This document shows positions 52,527-60,823 of a stretch of 64,000 bases of DNA, piece after piece. The position numbers and the translations under genes were made by a program. This DNA comes from Verrucomicrobiota bacterium (GTDB lineage Bacteria > Verrucomicrobiota > Verrucomicrobiia > Limisphaerales > UBA11320), in NCBI GenBank assembly GCA_016199985.1, contig JACQFQ010000006.1:62001-126000 (forward strand), in the 5' to 3' direction. The stretch's first letter is position 1; each line of letters starts with the position of its first letter. Under the pieces are notes generated by a model, which ran no database searches, was not told the origin of the DNA, and was given only the letters and a program-made list of their open reading frames with translations.

Positions 52527-52970
52527 ATGGACAAACTATTTTGGATCGGACTTGCATTCTTGGCAGGGTCACTTTTGCCACTTCAAGGTGCTTTCAACGC
52601 CAGGCTTGGCGCATCTACCGCCAGCCCAATGCACGCATCCTTGATTTCCTTCGTCATCGGAACGCTCGCAATTGCGGCTTATGTTTTGGCCACGAGGCAA
52701 ACTGTTTCCTGGCCCGGCGTAGCTGGTGCGCCTTGGTATGTGTGGCTCGGAGGTTTTTGCGGCGCGTTTAGTTTAACCGCGATTATTCTAACCTTTCCGA
52801 AATTAGGACCGGGACTGTCATTCGGGTTATTGGTTGCGGGGCAACTGATTGTTTCTGTCCTCCTGGAACACTTCAACATCCTGGTCGCACAACCTCATCC
52901 GATCAGCTTTCTGAGAGTGGCGGGTGTAGCGCTGGTGCTTGGTGGAGTCGTATTGATCCGGGCTTTTTAA
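52527..52970 (+). CDS. Small DMT-family transporter (DUF606/YdcZ-like)
   Basis: A 147-residue protein with four to five membrane segments: [66 protein letters not shown] and [18 protein letters not shown], ending [16 protein letters not shown]. This is the DUF606/YdcZ pattern of half-size drug/metabolite transporters. ATG 52527 has AAGGAG 9 nt upstream. It sits between a cupin fragment and an intact cupin, as if inserted there. Its substrate is unknown. Confidence 0.83.
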   Translation: MDKLFWIGLAFLAGSLLPLQGAFNARLGASTASPMHASLISFVIGTLAIAAYVLATRQTVSWPGVAGAPWYVWLGGFCGAFSLTAIILTFPKLGPGLSFGLLVAGQLIVSVLLEHFNILVAQPHPISFLRVAGVALVLGGVVLIRAF

Positions 52971-52989
52971 GCCGAAACTCAAACTGTAT

Positions 52990-53391
<402 letters not shown>

Positions 53392-53415
53392 GGGCCGAAT
53401 GAAAGGAAAGGAATC

Positions 53416-54255
53416 ATGAACAAAATCTGGTTTATTACTGGTGCTGGCAGCGGCCTCGGAAAAGGAATTACCGAGGCAGCGTTGCGTGCGGGCGACCGCG
53501 TCGTCGCGACCGGCAGAAATCTCGAAAAAGTGCGTAGCGCCTATCCCGACGTTGCGCCGGAGAACATCGCATTTGTGCAATTAGATGTCGCAAACGAAGC
53601 GCAGGCCAAAGCGGCTGTTGACGAGGCGGTGAAGCGCTTCGGGCGCATTGACGTTCTGGTCAACAACGCGGGTTACAGCCTGCTGGGTAATTTCGAGCAA
53701 ATGACCACTGGCGAAATTCAACAGCAGTTCGCAACGAACTTTTACGGCGTTGTGCATCTGATGTATGCCGTTTTGCCAGTCATGCGGCGACAGCATTCGG
53801 GTCACATCATCAACATCAGTTCCGTCGCGGGCGTTGTCGGACTAAAGCACTGCGCGGCCTACGCTGCGACGAAGTTTGCGGTCGAAGGTCTTTCGCTGTC
53901 GGTCGCGACCGAAGTGGAGCAGTTCGGCATCAAGATCACCGTGGTCGAACCAGGCTTCTTTCGGACGAGCCTGCTCGACGCGCAAAATGTCCGATGGGTC
54001 AGCAAGGTCATCGAGGACTACGCGCCGGAGGGCACGGCCAAGGACATGTGGTCGCCCTATGACGGCAAGCAGCCCGGCGACCCGGCGAAGCTCGGTGACG
54101 CACTCGTCAAAATTGCCGTGATGCAGAATCCTCCGAAAGTGTTCATCGCCGGAGGTGATGCCCTTGACGTGATTACGCCGGGGATCGAGGAGCGGTTGCG
54201 GGAGGCACGCGCTCACGAGGCGCTGTCCAAGTCAACGGACGGTTCGTTTAACTAG
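53416..54255 (+). CDS. Short-chain dehydrogenase/reductase (SDR)
   Basis: A 279-residue classical SDR: TGAGSGLGKGI (cofactor), LDVAN, VNNAGYS, ISSVAGVVG with the catalytic Ser, and YAATKFA with Tyr and Lys. A PGFF segment follows. GAAAGGAAAGG precedes ATG. It is the last gene of the island, 53 nt before the right att-like repeat. Substrate unknown; with alcohol dehydrogenase, tautomerase and cupin it suggests a small catabolic or detoxification set. Confidence 0.9.
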   Translation: MNKIWFITGAGSGLGKGITEAALRAGDRVVATGRNLEKVRSAYPDVAPENIAFVQLDVANEAQAKAAVDEAVKRFGRIDVLVNNAGYSLLGNFEQMTTGEIQQQFATNFYGVVHLMYAVLPVMRRQHSGHIINISSVAGVVGLKHCAAYAATKFAVEGLSLSVATEVEQFGIKITVVEPGFFRTSLLDAQNVRWVSKVIEDYAPEGTAKDMWSPYDGKQPGDPAKLGDALVKIAVMQNPPKVFIAGGDALDVITPGIEERLREARAHEALSKSTDGSFN

Positions 54256-54308
54256 TTGAATAGAAATTAGCTGCAAAAACATTTTATACCACTTTACACC
54301 ACATTGAC

Positions 54309-54344
54309 ACGAGGGTTCGATTCCCTTCAACCGCTCCACTGATT
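54309..54344 (+). repeat. Right att-like direct repeat: 3' end of tRNA-Gly
   Basis: The 36 bases repeat 48659-48694 with one change (CAACCGC instead of CACCCGC at base 54330), again ending in T-CCA and CTGATT. There is no tRNA body upstream; AT-rich sequence precedes it. Together with the left copy it frames 5.65 kb. Confidence 0.8.
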
Positions 54345-54381
54345 CCAGGGCGCTTACGAAAAAGCGCAGGTTAATCGCCGT

Positions 54382-56034
54382 CTACTTCGCTAAAATGGAT
54401 GACAGGTTCACGGAAGATTGTTGCTCCTCGCATTCGAAAAAATCAAAGTCCGCAGCCTTGCCTGTCCCAGCTAAATCCTGGCACGCCATGCCGACAAAGG
54501 CGCCGGTGAAATGGGCCTGGCCGGGAGCAACGCACTCGTCCGAAAGAATGCTCGCGTCGAATTGTTGCGGCAGCCAGCGCCAGTCGGTGTCGACCCCTTC
54601 GACGCGATAGGCGAAACGCATTCGTTCGCAGTCCACTTCAACGCGCAAGTGAACGGGCTTCCCAGTGGGAATCGAAATGAGCGGGGTAAAGGCGTCCGCT
54701 TGCGGCAGGTCCGGGACGCTGGACATTACGCGCAGATGCTTGCCAACGGTTTCGTCGTGCGAAAGGTAGAGGTAATGAAACTTCACGCTGTTGTAGTAGC
54801 AGACGAGGCCGGCGAGGCGCTGGAAATGTTCCGGCTCAAATTCGATGACGGTTGACGCGCTGAAACAGTGCGATTGCTGGCGGCGGGCAACGAGTGATTG
54901 GCGAAACAAACTGCCGATAGTTTCCCGTCCGAAGAGCCGAAGATGGCCCGGACGCGCGGTGAGGCTGAAAATCTCTTCAGGATACGGTGTTCGCAACCAC
55001 TGGAAATCCATCGGGAGTTCAGGTCCATCGAAATCCTCACGCGCCGCCGCGGCCGGGAACTCATCGGCAGGCAATCCTGGCTCCGGCGTCTCGAGGGTGG
55101 GGATGCCTTCTCCATCAAGCGTGCGCAGCCAATCATCCTCGCCCCAAACCATCTTCTGAATAGCGGTCTCGCGCCCGAGCGTGCAACGACCGCGTTCGCG
55201 GAGCGGCCGGCCGACGAGATAAGCCATGTAGGTTTCGCCGCTCTGCGTCTCGACCAAACTGGCGTGGCCCGCGCGTTGCAGTGGGGCGTCTGGCCGGAAC
55301 CGCGCGCTCATGATGTAAGTGTCGGGATGCGTTTCGTACGGGCCGTTGAGTTTGCGCGAGCGCGCCATCGTGACCGCATGATTCCAGTGGGTGCCGCCTT
55401 CCGCCGTGAGCAGGTAGTACCAGCCGTTGCGCTTGTACAGATGCGGCGCTTCGGTGAAGCCCAGCGCCGTGCCTTTGAAAATGTTCACCCGTTTGCCGAT
55501 GAGTTTGCGCTCCGTCATTGAGAATTCCTGCAAAACAATTCCGGCGAAGCGATTGTGTCCCGGGCGATGGTCCCAAAGCATGTTCAGGAGATACTTGCGG
55601 CCATCGTCATCGTGGAACAGCGACGGATCAAAGCCGCTGCTGTTGAGATAAATGGGGTCGGACCAATCGCCATCGATGCGCGGGCTGCAGGCGAGATAGT
55701 TGTGGAAATCGCGCATCGACGCGCCGCTTGCGCCCGCGACACTCGCGCGGCCAAAGCGCTTCACGTCGGTGTGCATGAGCCAGAACAATCCATCGGCGTG
55801 GCTGAGGCACGGCGCCCAGATGCCGCAGGAATCCGGATCGCCCAGCATATTGAGCTGGTTCGCGCGATTCAGTGGGCGTGTCAGCACTCGCCAGTGAACA
55901 AGATCGCGCGAGTGATGAATCTGCACGCCGGGGAACCATTCGAAGGTCGAAGTCGCGATGTAGTAGTCATCGCCGACGCGCAAGATGGAAGGGTCGGGAT
56001 TGAAGCCGCGGAGAATAGGGTTCTTGATCGTCAT
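54382..56034 (-). CDS. xynB: Beta-xylosidase, glycoside hydrolase family 43 (GH43_11-like)
   Basis: A 550-residue enzyme with no signal peptide, so probably cytoplasmic. The five-blade catalytic domain starts IKNPILRGFNPDPSILRVGD (catalytic base Asp in NPDPS) and contains FEWFPGVQIHHSRDLVHW, the pKa-modulating Asp in FDPSLFHDDDGRKYLL and the acid Glu in GFTEAPHLYKRNGWYYL. The C-terminal beta-sandwich (about 335-540) is the usual GH43 partner domain. It would cleave imported xylo-oligosaccharides to xylose. It lies 12 nt after the GPH symporter gene at the end of the xylan operon. Confidence 0.92.
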   Translation of the reverse strand: MTIKNPILRGFNPDPSILRVGDDYYIATSTFEWFPGVQIHHSRDLVHWRVLTRPLNRANQLNMLGDPDSCGIWAPCLSHADGLFWLMHTDVKRFGRASVAGASGASMRDFHNYLACSPRIDGDWSDPIYLNSSGFDPSLFHDDDGRKYLLNMLWDHRPGHNRFAGIVLQEFSMTERKLIGKRVNIFKGTALGFTEAPHLYKRNGWYYLLTAEGGTHWNHAVTMARSRKLNGPYETHPDTYIMSARFRPDAPLQRAGHASLVETQSGETYMAYLVGRPLRERGRCTLGRETAIQKMVWGEDDWLRTLDGEGIPTLETPEPGLPADEFPAAAAREDFDGPELPMDFQWLRTPYPEEIFSLTARPGHLRLFGRETIGSLFRQSLVARRQQSHCFSASTVIEFEPEHFQRLAGLVCYYNSVKFHYLYLSHDETVGKHLRVMSSVPDLPQADAFTPLISIPTGKPVHLRVEVDCERMRFAYRVEGVDTDWRWLPQQFDASILSDECVAPGQAHFTGAFVGMACQDLAGTGKAADFDFFECEEQQSSVNLSSILAK

Positions 56035-56046
56035 CGAAAGTCGCAA

Positions 56047-57441
56047 CTACCGCGGTTCAAGCCCGGGACTCATTACACTCTCGTTGTGCTCCCAGCCCTT
56101 CTTCAATTTGTAGAATTGCAAAACAATCAGCACGAGAATCGCCGCCACCAGCGGACCACCGGCGAAGGCGAGCTTGATGCCGAACAACGACCGCGGGGTT
56201 TGTTCGACATTGGCTTGATAGCCAAACATTCCCAAAATCCATCCGCCTGCTCCACCGCCCACGGAAATCCCCATCTTCAAAGCGAACAACTGGCCGGCAA
56301 AGAACATCGCCATCGCGCCGCGCCCGATTGTCTTCAAGCCGTAGTCGACCGTGTCGGGAATAGCGGCGAACAGCAGCGGGAGAAACATCATGTGAAAAAA
56401 ATTGCCGAGCATGATGAGCGCCAGCGACGCTTCCCACCATTGTCGCGGCAGGAACAGCAACAAAGTGTTCGGCGCGAGCGATCCGAGCAGCGCGGTTTTC
56501 ATCACGGTGACCTTGCACCAGCCGAGCTTCAGGAACAGACGGTTCGCGACGAACACGCCCGCCACGCCGGCGAGCATCGTGAGGCCCATGTAGAGCGCCA
56601 TGAAATTCTCTTTGATGGCGAAAAAGCCCGTGAGGTCGTGCGCAACGTAATAACGGATGAAGTAGGGCTTCACGTTGCCTTGCATGCCGCCGCGAATCTG
56701 GATCACGAACATCGCCAGCGCGGCGATCAGCCACTGACTGTTGCGAAACATCGCTCCCAAATCCTGAAAGATGTTCGCTTTGCTTCGTGTTCCTTCGTCA
56801 GGATAGGTGCGCTCACGCGTCCAGGCGAAGCAGCCGAAGAGCGCGACCACGCCGACGATCGCAAGAAGAGCGACCGCGAACGGAAAGCCGAGTTGCAAAT
56901 TGTCCGGCTTGCCACCGCCGCCAAGAAGCCTTGAGAGCGGCCAGATGGAAACCGTCACCAGGAATCCGCCGACCATGGCCATGCCGAAGCGCCACGATTG
57001 CAGGCCGGAACGTTCGTCCTTGTCGGAAGTCATCACGCCCGCCAGCGCGGAGTAAGGGATGTTCACCGCCGTGTAAGCGGTCATCAATAGCGCGTAGGAA
57101 ACGTAGGCGTAAACCAGCTTGGCTCCCGTCGGGACATTCGGAGTGATGAACGCGGCGACGGCGAGCACGCCGTAGGGAATGGCAAACCAGAGCAACCACG
57201 GGCGATAGCGGCCCCACTTTGTGCGCGTGCGGTCCGCAACAGCGCCCATGATGGGATCGATGATCGCATCGAAGAACCGCACGACAATCATCAGGGTGCC
57301 AGCGGCCGCGGCCTCGATGCCATAAACGTCCGTGTAGAAATACATCAGGACGTTGATGACGGCCTGATAGACGATGTTGCTGGCCATGTCGCCCAGCCCG
57401 TAGCCGAGCTTTTCCTTGAGGATCAGTTTTCGTTCAAGCAT
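56047..57441 (-). CDS. GPH family sugar:cation symporter (glycoside-pentoside-hexuronide)
   Basis: A 464-residue transporter with 12 hydrophobic segments. It opens with LKEKLGYGLGDMASNIVYQ and has FFDAIIDPIMGAVADRTRTKWGRYRPW, the hallmark of GPH carriers such as XynP/MelB. Between GH10 and GH43 genes, it is best read as a xylo-oligosaccharide importer. The start ATG has no clear ribosome-binding site. Confidence 0.9.
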   Translation of the reverse strand: MLERKLILKEKLGYGLGDMASNIVYQAVINVLMYFYTDVYGIEAAAAGTLMIVVRFFDAIIDPIMGAVADRTRTKWGRYRPWLLWFAIPYGVLAVAAFITPNVPTGAKLVYAYVSYALLMTAYTAVNIPYSALAGVMTSDKDERSGLQSWRFGMAMVGGFLVTVSIWPLSRLLGGGGKPDNLQLGFPFAVALLAIVGVVALFGCFAWTRERTYPDEGTRSKANIFQDLGAMFRNSQWLIAALAMFVIQIRGGMQGNVKPYFIRYYVAHDLTGFFAIKENFMALYMGLTMLAGVAGVFVANRLFLKLGWCKVTVMKTALLGSLAPNTLLLFLPRQWWEASLALIMLGNFFHMMFLPLLFAAIPDTVDYGLKTIGRGAMAMFFAGQLFALKMGISVGGGAGGWILGMFGYQANVEQTPRSLFGIKLAFAGGPLVAAILVLIVLQFYKLKKGWEHNESVMSPGLEPR

Positions 57442-57539
57442 GGCGATTGGCAGCCCCGCGAACGCCCGGAAGGAGGCCTTTGATGACCCCGTCCTTCTGC
57501 GCGAGTTGCCGCGGCATCGGTTTCATGGGACGATGTCGA

Positions 57540-58781
57540 CTACTTCGCCACAGAAGCCTTTTTCGCCTCAGCGACCACCGCATCGAACGCCGGCTTCGGT
57601 TGACTGTTTCCATCGAACAGAAGCGGCTTGCCTTGGAAGCGCCAGGAGTTCGCGTCGTTCGCTCCCCAAAACGTCACCATTTTCACGGAGTCGCGGTGCT
57701 TGAGGAACGCGCGGAAAATTCCGGCGTAGGCGTCGGCCAGTTTTGTGTCGGCGTCGCCGACGAGTCCGCCTTGAGTTGTCGCGGCGTTGTTGGCGACGTC
57801 CGCTCCGAAACCGCGCTGGCCTCCCGCCGCGCTGTTCACGTCCAATTCCGTGATGTGAATGGGCAATCCGAGCGCGGCGATTTCGGTTAGTGATTGATCC
57901 ATCGTGTCGAAGGTCGTGGAAACATTGACATGCGCTTGCGAGCCGATGGCGTGGACGGGCGCCTTCTGCGCCTGCAATGACTGGATCAGCGTGATGAGCT
58001 TTTTGCGCTTGGCTGGGTTCTCCAGGCCATAGTCGTTGTAGCGAAGAATCGCATCGGGGTCCGCCTCATGCGCGAACTGGAACGCCTTGGCGATGAAATC
58101 CGGCCCAATAATCTGCAGCCAGAGGGAATTGCGCAGCACATTCGTGTCGCTGCCGTCGGCCAGCGCTTCGTTCACCACATCCCAACTCCTGATCTTGCCC
58201 TTGTAACGGCCGACGACCGCGTGAATGTGATTGCTCATTCGTTCGAGCAACTCATCTCGCGACGCGCGCGGGCCGTTGTATGCTCCGAAGCCGCCAAATC
58301 CACCGCGCCCGAAAGGGCCCGGACCCGGCGCGTTCGTGTTCGCCGCGGAGGGCGGAGTATTGGTCGCCGACGCGGGCGGCGGATTTGTTCCGGCGAAAAC
58401 CCAGTTTGGCGTCTGGCTGTGCCATACGAGCGTGTGCCCGACGACCGCCATCTTGTTGCTCAAACCAAAATCCACGAAAGCGTCAGCCGCGCTAAAATCG
58501 TAGCCGTCCCCGCCTGCACGCGGATGAATGAGCTGCCACTTGAGATCGTTTTCGGGCGAGATCTGGTTGAACTGTTCCTTAATGAGAGCGACGTCCTTCG
58601 CGCTCTGCTCCGCAGTTCGGCGGAATCCTGCGCCACCCGTGACCATGTTGCGGTTGACCGCGGTCCCGACGAGGAAATGCTCCTTGAAAGTGTCCTTCAA
58701 CGAGGCGGGTGGGTCAGCGGCCGCGGTCACCGCGGCGGCGAGCCATGCGGCTGGGAGCAAACTGTGTGTGATGGCTTTCAT
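57540..58781 (-). CDS. Secreted endo-1,4-beta-xylanase, glycoside hydrolase family 10
   Basis: A 413-residue enzyme. Signal peptide AITHSLLPAAWLAAAVTAA. GH10 landmarks: FLVGTAVNRN, FNQISPENDLKWQLIHP, AVVGHTLVWHSQTPNWVF, acid/base Glu in SWDVVNEALADGS, DYGLENPAKRK, and nucleophile Glu in LPIHITELDVNS, then VTFWGANDANSW. An insert of about 35 residues (TNTPPSAANTNAPGPGPF, then Gly/Phe-rich) follows the HSQTP strand, near the active-site face. Seven nt separate it from the upstream sugar dehydrogenase gene. It would generate xylo-oligosaccharides outside the cytoplasm. Confidence 0.93.
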   Translation of the reverse strand: MKAITHSLLPAAWLAAAVTAAADPPASLKDTFKEHFLVGTAVNRNMVTGGAGFRRTAEQSAKDVALIKEQFNQISPENDLKWQLIHPRAGGDGYDFSAADAFVDFGLSNKMAVVGHTLVWHSQTPNWVFAGTNPPPASATNTPPSAANTNAPGPGPFGRGGFGGFGAYNGPRASRDELLERMSNHIHAVVGRYKGKIRSWDVVNEALADGSDTNVLRNSLWLQIIGPDFIAKAFQFAHEADPDAILRYNDYGLENPAKRKKLITLIQSLQAQKAPVHAIGSQAHVNVSTTFDTMDQSLTEIAALGLPIHITELDVNSAAGGQRGFGADVANNAATTQGGLVGDADTKLADAYAGIFRAFLKHRDSVKMVTFWGANDANSWRFQGKPLLFDGNSQPKPAFDAVVAEAKKASVAK

Positions 58782-58788
58782 GATGTTC

Positions 58789-60159
58789 CTACTCCGGCAC
58801 AAGCTTGAAAACTTTCCCTCGCGTGTCGACCGCGGAGTTGATTCCGTTGGCCAGCACGTAGAGTTCTCCGTCCGCGTCTTCGCCCAGCGCCCAGATGAAG
58901 GACTTGATTCGACCGTTGGGAAAATCCTTCAACGCGAGCGGTTGAACAGACCAGCGGACGCCGGCCCCGACCGACGGAATGGTCGCCACCAGCATCGTGC
59001 CGTCCGGAATGGCCATGCTGCGCGACCAATCGGCGAAAATGTATTTGCCGGCGAGCGACGGGAACGCCTTGCCCCGATAGACATAACCGCCGGTCACTGT
59101 GACGCCGTAAGATTCGGGATCGGCGCCGCGCCCTCGCAATGTTTTGTAAACGAGCACGGGATCGACGAACGGCTTGCCGTCCGCCCCGACAGTCACGGCG
59201 TTGGTTGGGGCGTTGAGCGGGCTGTTGGGATCGAATCCGTCAAAGCCTTCGCGCAAGCGCCAGCCGTAATTGCCGCCGTTGACCACGACGTTGATTTCCT
59301 CCCAACGATCCTGGCCGACATCCGCGACGATCAGGTCGTGCTTGCCGCCGCGGTCGAACGAAATGCCCCACGGATTGCGCAGGCCGTAGGCGAAAATCTC
59401 CGGAGAACCCTTTTTGCCGTCGGCATAAGGATTGTCTTTCGGAATCCCGTAGGGAGTTCCATGATTCACGTCGAGACGCAAAACTTTGCCCAGCAAGGTG
59501 TCGAGCTTCTGTCCGTTGCCCTCAGGCGGATGGCCGCGTCCGCGCGCCACATCGCCGACATCGTGAAAAGCGCCGCCGTCGCCCACGGTCCAATACAGAA
59601 AACCATCCGGCCCGAACGCGAGGCGCCCGCTGTTGTGATTCCAATCCGGCTCGTCGATTTCCAGAACGACGCGTTCGGAAGTTGGATCGGCCGCGGAGAA
59701 ATCAGCGGCGGCTTTGAACTCGCTCAGGCGTTCCGTATGGTCCCACTTTTCTGGCGCGCTGATTCGACGCGGCGCGCTATAGACTGCGTAGAACTTGCGG
59801 TTGGACTTGAACCGCGGGTGCAGGGCCAGTCCAAGCAGACCGCGCTCCTCCATGCCTTGGCCAAGCGTGACGATTTTCTGCCGCAGATCCAGGAACGGCT
59901 GTTCGGACTTTTTCCCATCGCGGTCAAGCGTTTGAATGGTCCCCCCTTGCTCCGCGATGAGCAGCCGACCCGTGCCGTCGGGAATGGAAACCAGCGCCAT
60001 CGGCGCGCCCAGTCCCTCGGCGATCAACTTCAGGCCGATGTTAGAGCCGGAGTTTGTTTCGGCCGCCGTCGCAGGCAGCAAGAACGCAAGGAGGGCGGCC
60101 AGGAGGCCGACGGTGAGCCGGCTCGAATGCGAGTGATGATTTGAATCGTAAGTTTTCAT
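58789..60159 (-). CDS. PQQ-dependent sugar (glucose/sorbosone) dehydrogenase-like protein
   Basis: A 456-residue secreted six-blade propeller. Signal peptide LTVGLLAALLAFLLPATAAE. Hallmarks: SIPDGTGRLLIAEQGGTI, LGLALHPRFKSNRKFYAVYS, GRLAFGPDGFLYWTVGDGG, GLRNPWGISFDRG and DVGQDRWEEINVVVNGGNYGW. This is the soluble glucose dehydrogenase (GSDH) family, which oxidises aldoses in the periplasm. An in-frame ATG at 60207 overlaps the stop of the upstream gene as ATGA, which would add 16 residues before the signal peptide; both starts are plausible. Its place in the xylan operon suggests xylose or xylo-oligosaccharide oxidation. Confidence 0.88.
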   Translation of the reverse strand: MKTYDSNHHSHSSRLTVGLLAALLAFLLPATAAETNSGSNIGLKLIAEGLGAPMALVSIPDGTGRLLIAEQGGTIQTLDRDGKKSEQPFLDLRQKIVTLGQGMEERGLLGLALHPRFKSNRKFYAVYSAPRRISAPEKWDHTERLSEFKAAADFSAADPTSERVVLEIDEPDWNHNSGRLAFGPDGFLYWTVGDGGAFHDVGDVARGRGHPPEGNGQKLDTLLGKVLRLDVNHGTPYGIPKDNPYADGKKGSPEIFAYGLRNPWGISFDRGGKHDLIVADVGQDRWEEINVVVNGGNYGWRLREGFDGFDPNSPLNAPTNAVTVGADGKPFVDPVLVYKTLRGRGADPESYGVTVTGGYVYRGKAFPSLAGKYIFADWSRSMAIPDGTMLVATIPSVGAGVRWSVQPLALKDFPNGRIKSFIWALGEDADGELYVLANGINSAVDTRGKVFKLVPE

Positions 60160-60203
60160 TGGCAGCACGTCATTTGGGGGCGTGGATTGTCGGGCTTCGT
60201 TGG

Positions 60204-60821
60204 TCATCCAGGCGACAACCTGATCTTAACGTTCTTGAGGGGCGTCCCGGCCTTGTCCATCAGGCGCATGGCTCCCTGCCAACTGTTCTGCTCGTTGGTG
60301 ATTTTGAACACGATGACATTGACGCCTTTCTTCAAAGTGATCCTTCCCTTGTCCGCATCGAGCATGAGGGGGCGCGCCTCAGTGAAGGCGTAGATGTCCA
60401 CGCCATTGAAGTAGATGCGTCCCTGGTCATTGCTGCCCACCGCCACGGTCACGTCGGGAACATCCTGGTCACACTCGATGTAGCTGACGATGTATCCGGC
60501 GACGTGGTCATTGACGGACTTCAGCGTTTCGTTGAAGTCGAAGTAATTGGTGGAGGCGGTGACGTTTCGCCAGCTCAATTCCTTGCCGCCGATCTTGACC
60601 TTGTCTCCGGTTTTGGGACGAACCGCAGACTCGTTTTTGATTTGCTCCTTGAGCAGCGCCTCGGCGCAAGTTTCCCGGTCGGGCAGCGCGATAGGCGCGA
60701 GCATGACCCAGTCGCGAATGTATCCCTGCGGGTCGAGGCTCAAGGCGTCAGCCGCGCCGGCCTTCAAGAGCGACAGCGCGCACAAGGCGGCCGAACCGAT
60801 GGCGGAGAAAAGCTTCTTCAT
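60204..60821 (-). CDS. Secreted beta-rich protein of unknown function in the xylan operon
   Basis: A 205-residue protein with a signal peptide (AIGSAALCALSLLKAGA). The mature part begins DPQGYIRDWVMLAPIAL and later has SNDQGRIYFNGVDIYAF and GVNVIVFKITNEQNSWQGA. The last segments resemble beta-sandwich modules that precede or assist glycoside hydrolases (a domain like the fold with W-x-x-x-G-P openings). No catalytic motif is visible. It sits between a PVC cytochrome and a sugar dehydrogenase, overlapping the first and possibly the second, so tight co-expression is expected. It may bind carbohydrate or bridge the dehydrogenases; this is inference. Confidence 0.72.
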   Translation of the reverse strand: MKKLFSAIGSAALCALSLLKAGAADALSLDPQGYIRDWVMLAPIALPDRETCAEALLKEQIKNESAVRPKTGDKVKIGGKELSWRNVTASTNYFDFNETLKSVNDHVAGYIVSYIECDQDVPDVTVAVGSNDQGRIYFNGVDIYAFTEARPLMLDADKGRITLKKGVNVIVFKITNEQNSWQGAMRLMDKAGTPLKNVKIRLSPG

Positions 60822-60823
60822 GA

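Noticed and set aside
55555..56934. 459-codon + strand frame opposite the GH43 and GPH genes
   Set aside because: It crosses two well-defined genes on the other strand and has no recognisable features.
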